From: Candidatus Rifleibacteriota bacterium | GTDB taxonomy: Bacteria; Riflebacteria; Ozemobacteria; Ozemobacterales; Ozemobacteraceae | Length of the DNA stretch: 11,116 bases | Direction of reading: 5' to 3' | Assembly: GCA_017526725.1 (NCBI GenBank) | Contig: JAFXRA010000133.1 | Location: 1 to 11,116, forward strand | Shown here: piece by piece, positions 1-6,754 of the stretch | Layout: each line of letters starts with the position of its first letter | Numbering within the stretch: position 1 is the first letter of the stretch | Position numbers and translations under genes: made by a program | The notes under the pieces: model-generated | Database searches by the model: none | What the model saw: only the letters and a program-made list of their open reading frames with translations | What the model was told of the DNA's origin: nothing

Positions 1-27
1 AACACTTCCAACCCTTCCAACATTTTT
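1..27. repeat. 9-bp microsatellite upstream of aroA
   Basis: The window opens with degenerate copies of a 9-base unit of the type AACNCTTCC (AACACTTCC, AACCCTTCC, then AACATTTTT). The same unit recurs as a longer tract at 1638-1673 in front of the next operon. It lies just upstream of the aroA -10 box. The left end of the array is outside the window, so its copy number is unknown. No function is evident. Confidence 0.6.
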
Positions 28-30
28 ATA

Positions 31-39
31 TGTTATAAT
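31..39 (+). promoter_or_regulatory. extended -10 promoter of aroA
   Basis: TGTTATAAT is a perfect extended -10 element (TGn followed by TATAAT, the hexamer at 34-39). No good -35 hexamer is visible 16-18 bp upstream, as expected when an extended -10 compensates. The hexamer ends six bases before the aroA ATG, so a transcript starting 6-7 bases downstream would begin at or next to the start codon. No Shine-Dalgarno sequence lies between them. This points to a leaderless message. Confidence 0.6.
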
Positions 40-45
40 GTATCT

Positions 46-1479
46 ATGAACAGCAGTGAGATAAAATGTTTGCGTTTTCCAGGTGACAAGTCTATTGCAC
101 ATAGATTAGTTTTGTTGTCCCTGTTAGCAGATAAAAAAATAATCATTAAAAATCTGCCAGACAGCCAAGATGTTTGTTCTTCTTTAAATATAGTAAAAAA
201 GCTTGGAGTTGAAGTTTGCTGGTCAGATGAGGGTAAGACAGTTGTTTTAATCCCATTGAAGAGTAAAGATTTGGGTGTGGAAGAAATAGTCTTAGATTGT
301 GGCAATTCAGGAACAACGGCTAGATTGCTCTGCGGAATTCTTGCAAACTTAAAAGGCAGATTTAAGCTTGTTGGCGACGAATCACTCTCTAAGCGCCCGA
401 TGGAAAGAGTTGTGCGACCATTGGCTGATTTAATGGGTGTAAATATAAGAAGCACAGAAGGGCATTTACCTGTTTTTATAGAAGCTAATGGGAAAACTAA
501 AGCTGCAGATTTTTTTAATCAGACTGGTTCTGCTCAGGTGAAATCTGCTGTTCTTTTTGCCGGTCTAGCCGCTGAAGGCAAAACAATTGTTAGAGAACAG
601 TTTTTGAGTCGCGACCACACCGAACGTTTACTCAGTTATTTACTGTTGAAAGAGCAGTCGGGCGGACAGCCTGCTTGTTCGACCTTATTCTCCTCCGCGG
701 TCTCTGAGAATAACAGCCTTCGAATAGGTCTTGAGGGAACGAGCCTTGTGCGGAGAATAGAAGGTCTCGCGTCAGCTGTCCGATGCTGTGACACTTATGA
801 TGATCCGAATACATGGCAGTCGGGCGGACAGCCTGCTTGTTCGACCTTATTTCCCTTCGCGATCTCTGATGACAGGCTGAATATTTGCGTGCCCGGTGAC
901 ATCAGCAGTGCTGCATATTTTATCGTTCTCTCTCTTATAACAAAAAGAAGTCTGAAAATAGATAATCTTTTGCTGAACCCAACAAGAACCGGTTTCCTTA
1001 AAGTTTTGAAGAGGATGGGTGCGGATATTGAAGTGCAGATTAAAGAAGATATTTGGGAACCTGTCGGCAATTTGATTGTTAAGGGCGGTGAACTTAAGGC
1101 TGCAGATATAACCCCCGAAGAAATCCCTTCAGTTATAGATGAATTACCAATTTTGGCTGTTGCTATGGCCTTTGCCGAAGGGAAGTCAAGAGTCTGCGGG
1201 GCTTCTGAACTTAGAGTCAAAGAAAGCGACCGAATAAGCTGTCTCATTAGCCAGCTAAAGAAAGTTGGAATAAATTGTAGCGAGTTTGATGATGGCTATG
1301 AAATCATTGGTGGCAGTAAGATAAATTCGGCAGAATTGGATTCTTTTGGGGACCATCGCCTGGCTATGAGTTTTGCTGTGCTGGCGAAATGTGCTGGGGC
1401 AGACCTCAAGGTTAAGGGCCGCGAATCTGCCGAAATCTCCTTCCCCGAATTCTACAACTACTTAGAGAATAATAACTAA
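46..1479 (+). CDS. aroA: 3-phosphoshikimate 1-carboxyvinyltransferase (EPSP synthase)
   Basis: Cytoplasmic shikimate-pathway enzyme that joins phosphoenolpyruvate to shikimate-3-phosphate, the penultimate step towards chorismate. The family signatures appear in order: PGDKS at residues 12-16, GNSGTTAR at 86-93, RPMER at 117-121, QVKSA at about 164-168, RDHTER just before residue 195, RVKESDR at 390-396 and FGDHRLAM from 434. All core catalytic and substrate-binding motifs look intact, so the enzyme is probably active. At 477 residues it exceeds the usual 430 or so. The excess lies between RDHTER and PGDISSAA, where two copies of a repeat-encoded SGGQPACSTLF peptide (about residues 204-221 and 258-275) sit in an insertion of roughly 60 residues. 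The ATG at 46 is the first canonical start visible. The frame stays open to the left edge, so a start outside the window is not formally excluded, although the family's N-terminus fits here. It appears to be a separate transcription unit from the operon downstream. Confidence 0.96.
   Translation: MNSSEIKCLRFPGDKSIAHRLVLLSLLADKKIIIKNLPDSQDVCSSLNIVKKLGVEVCWSDEGKTVVLIPLKSKDLGVEEIVLDCGNSGTTARLLCGILANLKGRFKLVGDESLSKRPMERVVRPLADLMGVNIRSTEGHLPVFIEANGKTKAADFFNQTGSAQVKSAVLFAGLAAEGKTIVREQFLSRDHTERLLSYLLLKEQSGGQPACSTLFSSAVSENNSLRIGLEGTSLVRRIEGLASAVRCCDTYDDPNTWQSGGQPACSTLFPFAISDDRLNICVPGDISSAAYFIVLSLITKRSLKIDNLLLNPTRTGFLKVLKRMGADIEVQIKEDIWEPVGNLIVKGGELKAADITPEEIPSVIDELPILAVAMAFAEGKSRVCGASELRVKESDRISCLISQLKKVGINCSEFDDGYEIIGGSKINSAELDSFGDHRLAMSFAVLAKCAGADLKVKGRESAEISFPEFYNYLENNN
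654..707 (+). repeat. 54-bp dispersed repeat inside aroA, copy 1
   Basis: The first 36 bases (654-689) are identical to 816-851, and the next 18 match with a few differences. It is read as QSGGQPACSTLF plus a diverged tail. It is richer in G and C than the surrounding gene. The copies are 162 bases apart, so both are read in the same frame. It looks like a mobile or dispersed repeat inserted in frame in a surface loop of the enzyme. Confidence 0.85.
816..869 (+). repeat. 54-bp dispersed repeat inside aroA, copy 2
   Basis: Second copy of the repeat at 654-707, with 36 identical leading bases and a shared TCTCTGA end. It is read in the same frame as QSGGQPACSTLF followed by a diverged tail, just before the conserved PGDISSAA segment of the enzyme. 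Confidence 0.85.
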
Positions 1480-1518
1480 AAACTACCTAATCTTAGAAGC
1501 AGCGCCCTAAGGCCACCT

Positions 1519-1610
1519 CTTTGCTGTCTACCCATTGTCATAAACGTATAGCTTTCAGGGTTAAAACCCATACGCTATACTTATTATGACAAATGTGTAG
1601 ACTTGCAAAG
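1519..1610. repeat. 92-bp imperfect palindrome (MITE-like or terminator hairpin)
   Basis: The left arm starts CTTTGC and the right arm ends GCAAAG. The arms also share the complementary blocks GTCTAC, TTGTCATAA and GTATAGC, and meet at GGGTT-AA-AACCC. By hand alignment nearly 40 base pairs can form, interrupted by a few single-base bulges and mismatches. There is no T-tract after it and no obvious target-site duplication. It could be a miniature inverted-repeat element or a hairpin that ends or protects the aroA transcript. Confidence 0.8.
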
Positions 1611-1637
1611 AACAGAAATTATCGTGGAACACTTCTC

Positions 1638-1673
1638 ACTCTTCCAACTCTTCCAACTCTTCTAACCCTTATA
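1638..1673. repeat. 9-bp tandem repeat, four units
   Basis: Two perfect ACTCTTCCA units are followed by ACTCTTCTA and ACCCTTATA, preceded by a degenerate AACACTTCTC. It belongs to the same family as the tract at 1-27 upstream of aroA. As a simple-sequence array upstream of a promoter it may vary in length. No protein is read through it. Confidence 0.8.
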
Positions 1674-1685
1674 ACAATTCTCACA

Positions 1686-1774
1686 GGCAGCATAACTGCC
1701 GTCTCACAAGTTGCGTAAGCAACAGTTCCACAGAGGCTTTAGTCTCGTCTCACCATCTGAATACCGGGGCAGAT
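1686..1774. other. cluster of three small stem-loops
   Basis: GGCAG-CATAA-CTGCC (1686-1700), GTTGC-GTAA-GCAAC (1710-1723, with a GNRA tetraloop) and ATCTG-10 nt-CAGAT (1755-1774) follow one another upstream of the operon promoter. The spacing and the GNRA loop suggest RNA structure, possibly a small transcript or a degenerate repeat. No promoter or terminator clearly belongs to it, so its role is unknown. Confidence 0.45.
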
Positions 1775-1804
1775 CTTCTTTAATGCTCTATTGTTACAGA
1801 TTTA

Positions 1805-1833
1805 TTGACAAAAAGATACAAATATTTAATAAT
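1805..1833 (+). promoter_or_regulatory. sigma70-type promoter of the srf-like operon
   Basis: A perfect -35 TTGACA (1805-1810) and a near-perfect -10 AATAAT (1828-1833) are separated by exactly 17 bases. Transcription would start near 1840, just before the purine-rich AGGTGGGGGTGAG (1843-1855) and the TTG start at 1859. This is the only strong promoter seen for the six-gene operon. It argues against translation starting at the upstream in-frame TTG at 1805, because that codon forms part of the -35 box. Confidence 0.7.
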
Positions 1834-1858
1834 TGAAAAATCAGGTGGGGGTGAGACA

Positions 1859-2992
1859 TTGAATATCGAGAGCCATATCTGCCATAACGCTTTACAGTTG
1901 GTGGTCAATAAGAATGACCCAACACTTTTTGATAATCCCGAAGTTTTTGAAAAGAATCTTATCGATAACGGTGCTTCTAAGTCAGACGAATTAACAGCTT
2001 TGAAACTGAGTCTTATACATAGAATTCCCTGGGAAGTGAGAAAAAATGCAAAGAATCTTACTTCCAGCATTGTAAATTCTATGTCCTTAGAGCTTTCCAA
2101 AAAATCTAAGATTAAATCTGAATTATCTGCTTGGGTAGTAGATACCTGGATAGCCGTTCTAGGCTTGAAAAAAACACAGGAAAAACCAGTTGCTGCTGTA
2201 GATGCGAATTTGGATAAGGTCATTGATGATTTGGCTAATTCTGTTCAACCGGTTGCTGTTACTTCTGCAGTGCCTGAAAAGAAAGCCGAACAAGTTGTTA
2301 AACAGCCAGCGGTTTCCTTTGATAAAGTAAAAGGAAGATTCGGAATCGTGTTTGGCGAAGATTCTGCAGGTGATGTTAAGGTTTTCAATACCTGGTATGA
2401 ACAGCCGACTTCAGAAGAAAGCTCTTTAATGGCAGTAACGCCTGTTAAATTGGAATCTGCACCTTCAAGACCTTTTAAAACAGCTCCGAAAAGAAAAAAA
2501 GAAAAACCGATTATAGCAGAAAAAAAGACAGTGCAGGCTAAGCCAGTTATGACTAAGGAAACGGCATATGATTCCAATACCCCTAGTCAGCAAACCGAAA
2601 AACCTGCTATAGATCTTTCTAATTATACGCCCACAGCTATGGAACAAAAAGCCTATGATATGTTGAAACAAAACAGCATGAATGCTAATCAGGCTCTAAA
2701 AATACTGGCTCCTATTGCTGTTGGCGGCTCTGTTCTAGCTTGTAGAAAGATGGGCGAAGTTTACTACAAAGGTTATGGAGTGCTTCAGAATTTTGAAGCA
2801 GCTCACGCTTGGTTGAAACTCTCTGCCGACAAGGGAGACGCAGAGTCTTTATTCCTTATGGGCAACATGTATATGTTTGGCATGGGTGTAAAAAAAGATA
2901 TGGTTACAGCTAAACAATTCTTCGAACGAGCTGCCAAGCAGGGTCACGCAAAAGCAGCAGAATCTTTAAAGCTTATTGGTATGGGTTTGTAA
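1859..2992 (+). CDS. Sel1-repeat protein with N-terminal helical adaptor domain
   Basis: First gene of the operon, 377 residues. Residues about 5-103 form an all-helical domain with a recognisable pattern (LFDNPxxFxxxLID, IPW, and a closing WVVDTWxxxLG). Similar stretches occur at the N-termini of varied bacterial multidomain proteins, but I cannot give it a certain family name. A disordered Lys/Pro/Glu-rich linker (about 105-255) contains a short hydrophobic block (GRFGIVFGED). The C-terminus carries two Sel1-type repeats (about 294-327 and 328-363), with the KGYGVxxNxEAAxxWLKxSADKGD and MFGMGVxKDxxxAKQFFERAAKQGH consensus, plus a partial third helix. Sel1 repeats are protein-binding solenoids, so a scaffold or adaptor role is inferred. 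No signal peptide or membrane segment is present. The TTG at 1859 is preferred over the TTG at 1805 because a GGGGTGAG ribosome site precedes it and the promoter overlaps the longer form. Confidence 0.8.
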   Translation: MNIESHICHNALQLVVNKNDPTLFDNPEVFEKNLIDNGASKSDELTALKLSLIHRIPWEVRKNAKNLTSSIVNSMSLELSKKSKIKSELSAWVVDTWIAVLGLKKTQEKPVAAVDANLDKVIDDLANSVQPVAVTSAVPEKKAEQVVKQPAVSFDKVKGRFGIVFGEDSAGDVKVFNTWYEQPTSEESSLMAVTPVKLESAPSRPFKTAPKRKKEKPIIAEKKTVQAKPVMTKETAYDSNTPSQQTEKPAIDLSNYTPTAMEQKAYDMLKQNSMNANQALKILAPIAVGGSVLACRKMGEVYYKGYGVLQNFEAAHAWLKLSADKGDAESLFLMGNMYMFGMGVKKDMVTAKQFFERAAKQGHAKAAESLKLIGMGL

Positions 2993-2993
2993 T

Positions 2994-3221
2994 ATGAGTG
3001 CAGAAAAAACAGTTGTTAACATGAGTTTGTTACTATGGTGCTTTGTAGTATTAATCGAAATAGTTATATTAGTTTATTTAGCAAATAGTGGTTTAATCTT
3101 TTTAGGCTGCATTATTCTTATTCCTCCCATTACAGCAGCATTTAGCTGGCCCGCAACGGAAGAAATAGAACATGACGGCACAAAAAATACAGAAGCAAAA
3201 ACAGAAAAGGCTGAGCAATAA
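2994..3221 (+). CDS. small two-helix membrane protein
   Basis: A 75-residue hypothetical protein. Two hydrophobic segments (about residues 11-30 and 33-51), separated by a short ANSG turn, form a helical hairpin. They are followed by a charged Glu/Lys/Thr-rich tail (55-75), probably cytoplasmic by analogy with such hairpins. The ATG is one base after the TAA of the Sel1 gene and the stop codon overlaps the next ATG (TAATG), so translation is coupled on both sides. An in-frame ATG at 2976 lies inside the upstream gene and would add only six residues, so the later start is preferred. Function is unknown. Position suggests a membrane subunit or anchor for the SrfB-like machine. Confidence 0.75.
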   Translation: MSAEKTVVNMSLLLWCFVVLIEIVILVYLANSGLIFLGCIILIPPITAAFSWPATEEIEHDGTKNTEAKTEKAEQ

Positions 3222-5971
3222 TGGAAAAAATAGAATTTCTAGCATCTACTGGTTTAACATTTTATTCTCCCGAAGAAGGTTATAGGTTTCCTGACGAGCT
3301 TTTGTCGAAAAGCTGGAATTACAGGGTGTTGCAGGAACCGAACTCGGCCATCTGTCTCGAATTAGGTGACAAACCTATTGTTAATGCTGTTTCTGGTGAC
3401 CAGCTTCTTAAAGATATCGGCGGTATTTCAATTTGTTTCGGCGACGTTTTAAGAGCTGTTTTGGGGAAATGGCTGCCGCTGCCTTTCAAGCTTAATTCAC
3501 AGGATAAATCTATCCCGACTAAAAGCGTAGACTGGGCAAGAATAATCTTTACAAGGCCTTTATTACAGCTTGACGACAATGTTTTTAAATATGCTATAGC
3601 TGTTGATACTAATGAAAACCTAGACCCTAACGCAGTAGGCGATAAACAGGGAACAGGCTTGCTTCCTGAAGATATAGGAAGAACATTTGTTCTTGATTCA
3701 GGAAACGTATTTTTCTATCAGACTCCCGGAATGCTCAATTGGATAAAAACAGTTTTTGTAGACATTCCTAGCGGTGCAGATGATGCAATTCCTGCTTATG
3801 CAATATCCATGGCTTCTTTTATGACTCTCATTGATGGCTTAAAACAGGCTGAACTCGTTCCTGAAATGACTATACTCAGCCCCGAAGGCGAAGATATTAA
3901 TGTCGATCTGGTATTAGACCTTGGAAACAGCAGAGCATGCGGCGTTCTTGCAGAAGAAATTCCTGGCACTGACGTCAGACTTGATGAATGTTGCAAGATG
4001 GAAATCAGGAATCTGAAAGATCCGACTTTAACTTATACAGAACCTTTTTCAACTAGCTTTAAGTTCTATCCGCCTTTATTTGAAGGAGAAAATTATAAGC
4101 TTCCCGCTGTTTCAACACGTTTTGTATGGCCTGGTATAGTAAGAATAGGTCAGGAAGCGGCTGAAATGGAACAGTATGATATCGGAGATACTGGAATGTC
4201 CAGCCCTAAGAGATATCTTTGGGATTTGGAACAAAAGCATTATCCATGGTATTTCAATCTGCCCATTGAAGGGGTAGGGAAGAAAGTCGACAGCCCAATT
4301 CTTGCTAGCATCGATGATGATGGATATTTCAGCGAAGACGCTGTAAGCCCGAGTTTCGAACATTGCTATCCTGCAAGTTCGATGATGTCTTTTGTAATGA
4401 CAGAAATACTTGGTCACGTCTATGCTCAGATAAATTCATATGCTTATCGAAAAGCAAAGGGGCATAGACAGGCTGCCCGCAGATTGAGAAACATAGTTCT
4501 CACTGTTCCTTGCGGAATGTCTACTGCCGAAAAGAATGTTTATATAAAGCGTATACAGAACTCTGTAGACTTGTTCTTCTATCTGACTCACAGAAGTGAA
4601 GCTCAAAAGCCAAAGGTTCACATTGATTTAGACGAAGCCTCTGCTGTTCAGCTCACTTATTTATACGGCGAAATCGTAAATCATTTTATGAGCGATTCTA
4701 AGGCCACTATAGAATCCTTGGGCCGAATCAGAACTACCGATGACGGTTTGGAAACCTCGGTATTCAGAGCTGCAAGTATCGATATCGGCGGCGGAACCAG
4801 CGATCTTATGATTGCAGAATATAGAAATGGCAGCAATCACAGTTCTATAATTCAGAAACAACTCTTTTCTGAAGGCTTTTCAATCGCTGGCGATGAAATA
4901 ACCAAGAGAATAATTGAAAAGATTATTCTTAAAAAGGTGTTCAACTGGGCTAGAGAAAAGAATCCTGATATAAATTGGGAAGATTTCAGAATATTCTTTG
5001 GTCAGGGGCATGGCGGCAAAGATAAGCGCTTTGTTGATATGAAAGCTGAAATGTGCCGTCAAATCTGGATTCCTATGTCTTTAAGATATTTGGAATCTGT
5101 CGAATTGGATTCGGAAGACCCCAATATAGAACTGAATTTCGACCAGTTTTTCCCTGACAGAATGCCAAGTTCTAATGTGTTAGATTTCTTCTCTGAACAG
5201 ATGAGAAGCGAATTCGGCGTTGAAATGACTTTGGCTGAAATTCCGTGGCGCATATCTAAAGTTGTTACTAATTCTGTAATTACAAATGTTATGGATAACG
5301 TGCTGCGCATATTCTCAGAAGTTATTGCTCAGTTCAACTGCGATGTGCTGATTCTTGGCGGAAAGCCATCGTCACTGCCTGTAATCAGAGAAATATTGCT
5401 GCGCTATATGCCGGTTAAACCTTCTGGAATAGTTTGTCTTAAAGGTTTCTCTGTGGGAAGCTGGTATCCGTTCTCTCAGAGAGGCGGTGGTATTGCTGAC
5501 CCCAAGACTACCTGCGTTATGGGCGCAACAGTTTGGCTCTATGCAGAAAGGCTTAAGAAGCTCGAAGCTGTATCTATTAATTCCGACAATAGCATGATTA
5601 AGCAGAGAGAATGCTTTATTGGAACATTTATTAAAGATACGCTTATAATGGATAATGAAATGTTCCCAACCAATGCTAATGCCGCAAATTTGATTGTTTC
5701 AAAAACTGCTGCACTTGGCGTAAGAAGGGTTGATTCAAATTTGTGTATGGTTAACCCATTGTGGGAAATTCTAATTGATAACAGCAAACTTAAAACTAAT
5801 GGTCCTTACACTGTTATGTTGGCTCAAGACAACAATGACCGTGAAATGGTCAAGGTTATAGACCTTTTTGATGAAAATAGCCGCAAGGCCGATAAACACG
5901 CTGTTTCTCTGCGGCTTAAAACAATGGTTGCCGAGCAGTATTGGATAGATACTGGCTGTTTTGAACTTTAA
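3221..5971 (+). CDS. srfB: SrfB-like actin/Hsp70-fold ATPase
   Basis: A 916-residue protein resembling the SrfB 'virulence factor' family, whose enterobacterial members are somewhat longer. It has ATPase-fold signatures of the actin/Hsp70 superfamily: phosphate-1 loop DLGNSR (233-238), connect segment LTVPCG (427-432), phosphate-2 loop DIGGGTSD (521-528) and an adenosine-type motif LILGGKPSSLP (710-720). It should therefore bind ATP. Unlike DnaK it has about 230 residues before the first phosphate loop, a larger gap between the two phosphate loops, and about 200 residues after the adenosine motif with no obvious DnaK-type substrate-binding domain. No signal peptide or membrane helix is seen, so it is cytoplasmic or peripheral. 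The ATG overlaps the preceding stop (TAATG), and AAGG at 3207-3210 is a plausible ribosome site. Its neighbours, especially the SrfC-like gene, support the family call. The enzymatic function of SrfB proteins is not established. Confidence 0.88.
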   Translation: MEKIEFLASTGLTFYSPEEGYRFPDELLSKSWNYRVLQEPNSAICLELGDKPIVNAVSGDQLLKDIGGISICFGDVLRAVLGKWLPLPFKLNSQDKSIPTKSVDWARIIFTRPLLQLDDNVFKYAIAVDTNENLDPNAVGDKQGTGLLPEDIGRTFVLDSGNVFFYQTPGMLNWIKTVFVDIPSGADDAIPAYAISMASFMTLIDGLKQAELVPEMTILSPEGEDINVDLVLDLGNSRACGVLAEEIPGTDVRLDECCKMEIRNLKDPTLTYTEPFSTSFKFYPPLFEGENYKLPAVSTRFVWPGIVRIGQEAAEMEQYDIGDTGMSSPKRYLWDLEQKHYPWYFNLPIEGVGKKVDSPILASIDDDGYFSEDAVSPSFEHCYPASSMMSFVMTEILGHVYAQINSYAYRKAKGHRQAARRLRNIVLTVPCGMSTAEKNVYIKRIQNSVDLFFYLTHRSEAQKPKVHIDLDEASAVQLTYLYGEIVNHFMSDSKATIESLGRIRTTDDGLETSVFRAASIDIGGGTSDLMIAEYRNGSNHSSIIQKQLFSEGFSIAGDEITKRIIEKIILKKVFNWAREKNPDINWEDFRIFFGQGHGGKDKRFVDMKAEMCRQIWIPMSLRYLESVELDSEDPNIELNFDQFFPDRMPSSNVLDFFSEQMRSEFGVEMTLAEIPWRISKVVTNSVITNVMDNVLRIFSEVIAQFNCDVLILGGKPSSLPVIREILLRYMPVKPSGIVCLKGFSVGSWYPFSQRGGGIADPKTTCVMGATVWLYAERLKKLEAVSINSDNSMIKQRECFIGTFIKDTLIMDNEMFPTNANAANLIVSKTAALGVRRVDSNLCMVNPLWEILIDNSKLKTNGPYTVMLAQDNNDREMVKVIDLFDENSRKADKHAVSLRLKTMVAEQYWIDTGCFEL

Positions 5972-5989
5972 TCAAGAGGAGTAAATATA
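5972..5989 (+). promoter_or_regulatory. strong ribosome binding site for the 254-residue gene
   Basis: AGAGGAG at 5975-5981 lies eight bases before the ATG at 5990. This is the only operon junction with a real gap (18 bases), and it carries the best Shine-Dalgarno match seen, which fixes the start. Confidence 0.75.
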
Positions 5990-6754
5990 ATGGATGACGA
6001 ATTATTAGCCTTTCCACCAGAAGATTCTGATAATAAAAGCTTATCTCCTCTTACAGAAGAAGAACTTGTTACTGTTCGACAAATGATTGCTGAATATAAG
6101 AAAAACGGGGCTTTGTTCCCTTCTGAAAAAGTTGAAGTTAAGCCTAGTCCAAATGTAAGCAGTTTGTTTCAGAATGAAGAACCTGAGATTAAGCCTGCTG
6201 CAAACTCTTTATTCAGTGATGAGCCTGTTATGCCGTCTAATTCTTCAAAAATTCTGTTCTCTGATGATTCTGAGCAACAGAGCGAAAATCAAGGCTGTTC
6301 TGATATTTTGAATAGCTGTAAGAATTATGATTCAACTGAAGCAGATGTATTAAATGAGTTTAAAGATATAATTTCAAAAGTTGAAACATCAGCAGAAAAA
6401 ACAGTAATAGCTGCATTTCTCGGTGTGTTCCCATGTAAAAGATTTATCAGACATGGAACGCCAGAACAGAAACTATTTGTTTTGAAGTGTTTAAGCGACA
6501 GATTTCTTGAAAATATTGCAGGTTTAAAATTTACAGGGCGTAAAAAGCTGTTGAAAGTGGTTTCAAAATATCTTTCCGATGTTTCCGAAAACTACAATTT
6601 TATAACAATGGAAGGAGAACCTTTCAAACCTACATTCCATGAAAGGGTTGCGGGTTCTTCAAGCAGCGGTCTGACGATTAAGGAAATGCGAGGTTTCTTA
6701 GTGGTAGACAGCAGAACTAATCGCGTTATTTATACAGGACTGGTTTTCTCATGA
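5990..6754 (+). CDS. LF-motif protein with GrpE-like C-terminal segment
   Basis: A 254-residue protein. Residues 1-110 are acidic, Ser/Pro-rich and probably disordered. They carry four LF motifs at regular intervals (42-43, 59-60, 74-75, 89-90), each followed by acidic residues, as in SLFSDE and ILFSDD. Residues about 115-205 are predicted helical, with FLGVFPCKRFIRHG and basic stretches. The last 46 residues read GEPFKPTFHERV (209-220), then GLTIKEMRGFLV and RVIYTGLVF. This follows the order of the GrpE beta-domain pattern (G-x-x-F-x-P-x-x-H-E-x-V, then G-x-hydrophobic-x-x-hydrophobic-x-x-G and a closing R-V-x-x-x-x-V strand). GrpE is the nucleotide exchange factor of DnaK, so an exchange or docking role for the adjacent SrfB-like ATPase is inferred, not shown. 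It overlaps the next gene by ATGA. The resemblance is short and could be convergent. Confidence 0.7.
   Translation: MDDELLAFPPEDSDNKSLSPLTEEELVTVRQMIAEYKKNGALFPSEKVEVKPSPNVSSLFQNEEPEIKPAANSLFSDEPVMPSNSSKILFSDDSEQQSENQGCSDILNSCKNYDSTEADVLNEFKDIISKVETSAEKTVIAAFLGVFPCKRFIRHGTPEQKLFVLKCLSDRFLENIAGLKFTGRKKLLKVVSKYLSDVSENYNFITMEGEPFKPTFHERVAGSSSSGLTIKEMRGFLVVDSRTNRVIYTGLVFS

Larger units (their letters stand above)
1480..1858. other. gene-free intergenic region
   Basis: No credible gene is seen in about 380 bases. The region contains a 92-bp palindrome (1519-1610), a 9-bp tandem repeat (1638-1673), three short stem-loops (1686-1774) and the operon promoter (1805-1833). No tRNA-like or riboswitch-like fold was recognised. 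No classical GC-rich hairpin plus T-tract follows aroA, so transcription may end at the large palindrome. Confidence 0.7.

Noticed and set aside
600..900. Frameshift or pseudogene in aroA
   Set aside because: The insertion is a multiple of three and the frame and all downstream motifs continue intact, so a tolerated in-frame insertion is more likely.
33..1247. Minus-strand open frames opposite aroA
   Set aside because: They are antisense to a gene with complete family motifs and show no recognisable domain or start signal.
1628..1673. CRISPR array
   Set aside because: The units are only 9 bases, contiguous and without spacers, so this is a microsatellite.
1805..1858. Longer form of the Sel1 protein starting at the TTG at 1805
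   Set aside because: That TTG is part of a perfect -35 box with a good -10 box 17 bases downstream, so transcription would start after it. The TTG at 1859 has a GGGGTGAG ribosome site and matches the start of the conserved domain.
2976..2993. ATG at 2976 as start of the small membrane protein
   Set aside because: It lies inside the end of the Sel1 gene. The ATG at 2994, one base after that stop, gives the usual coupled arrangement and loses no hydrophobic segment.
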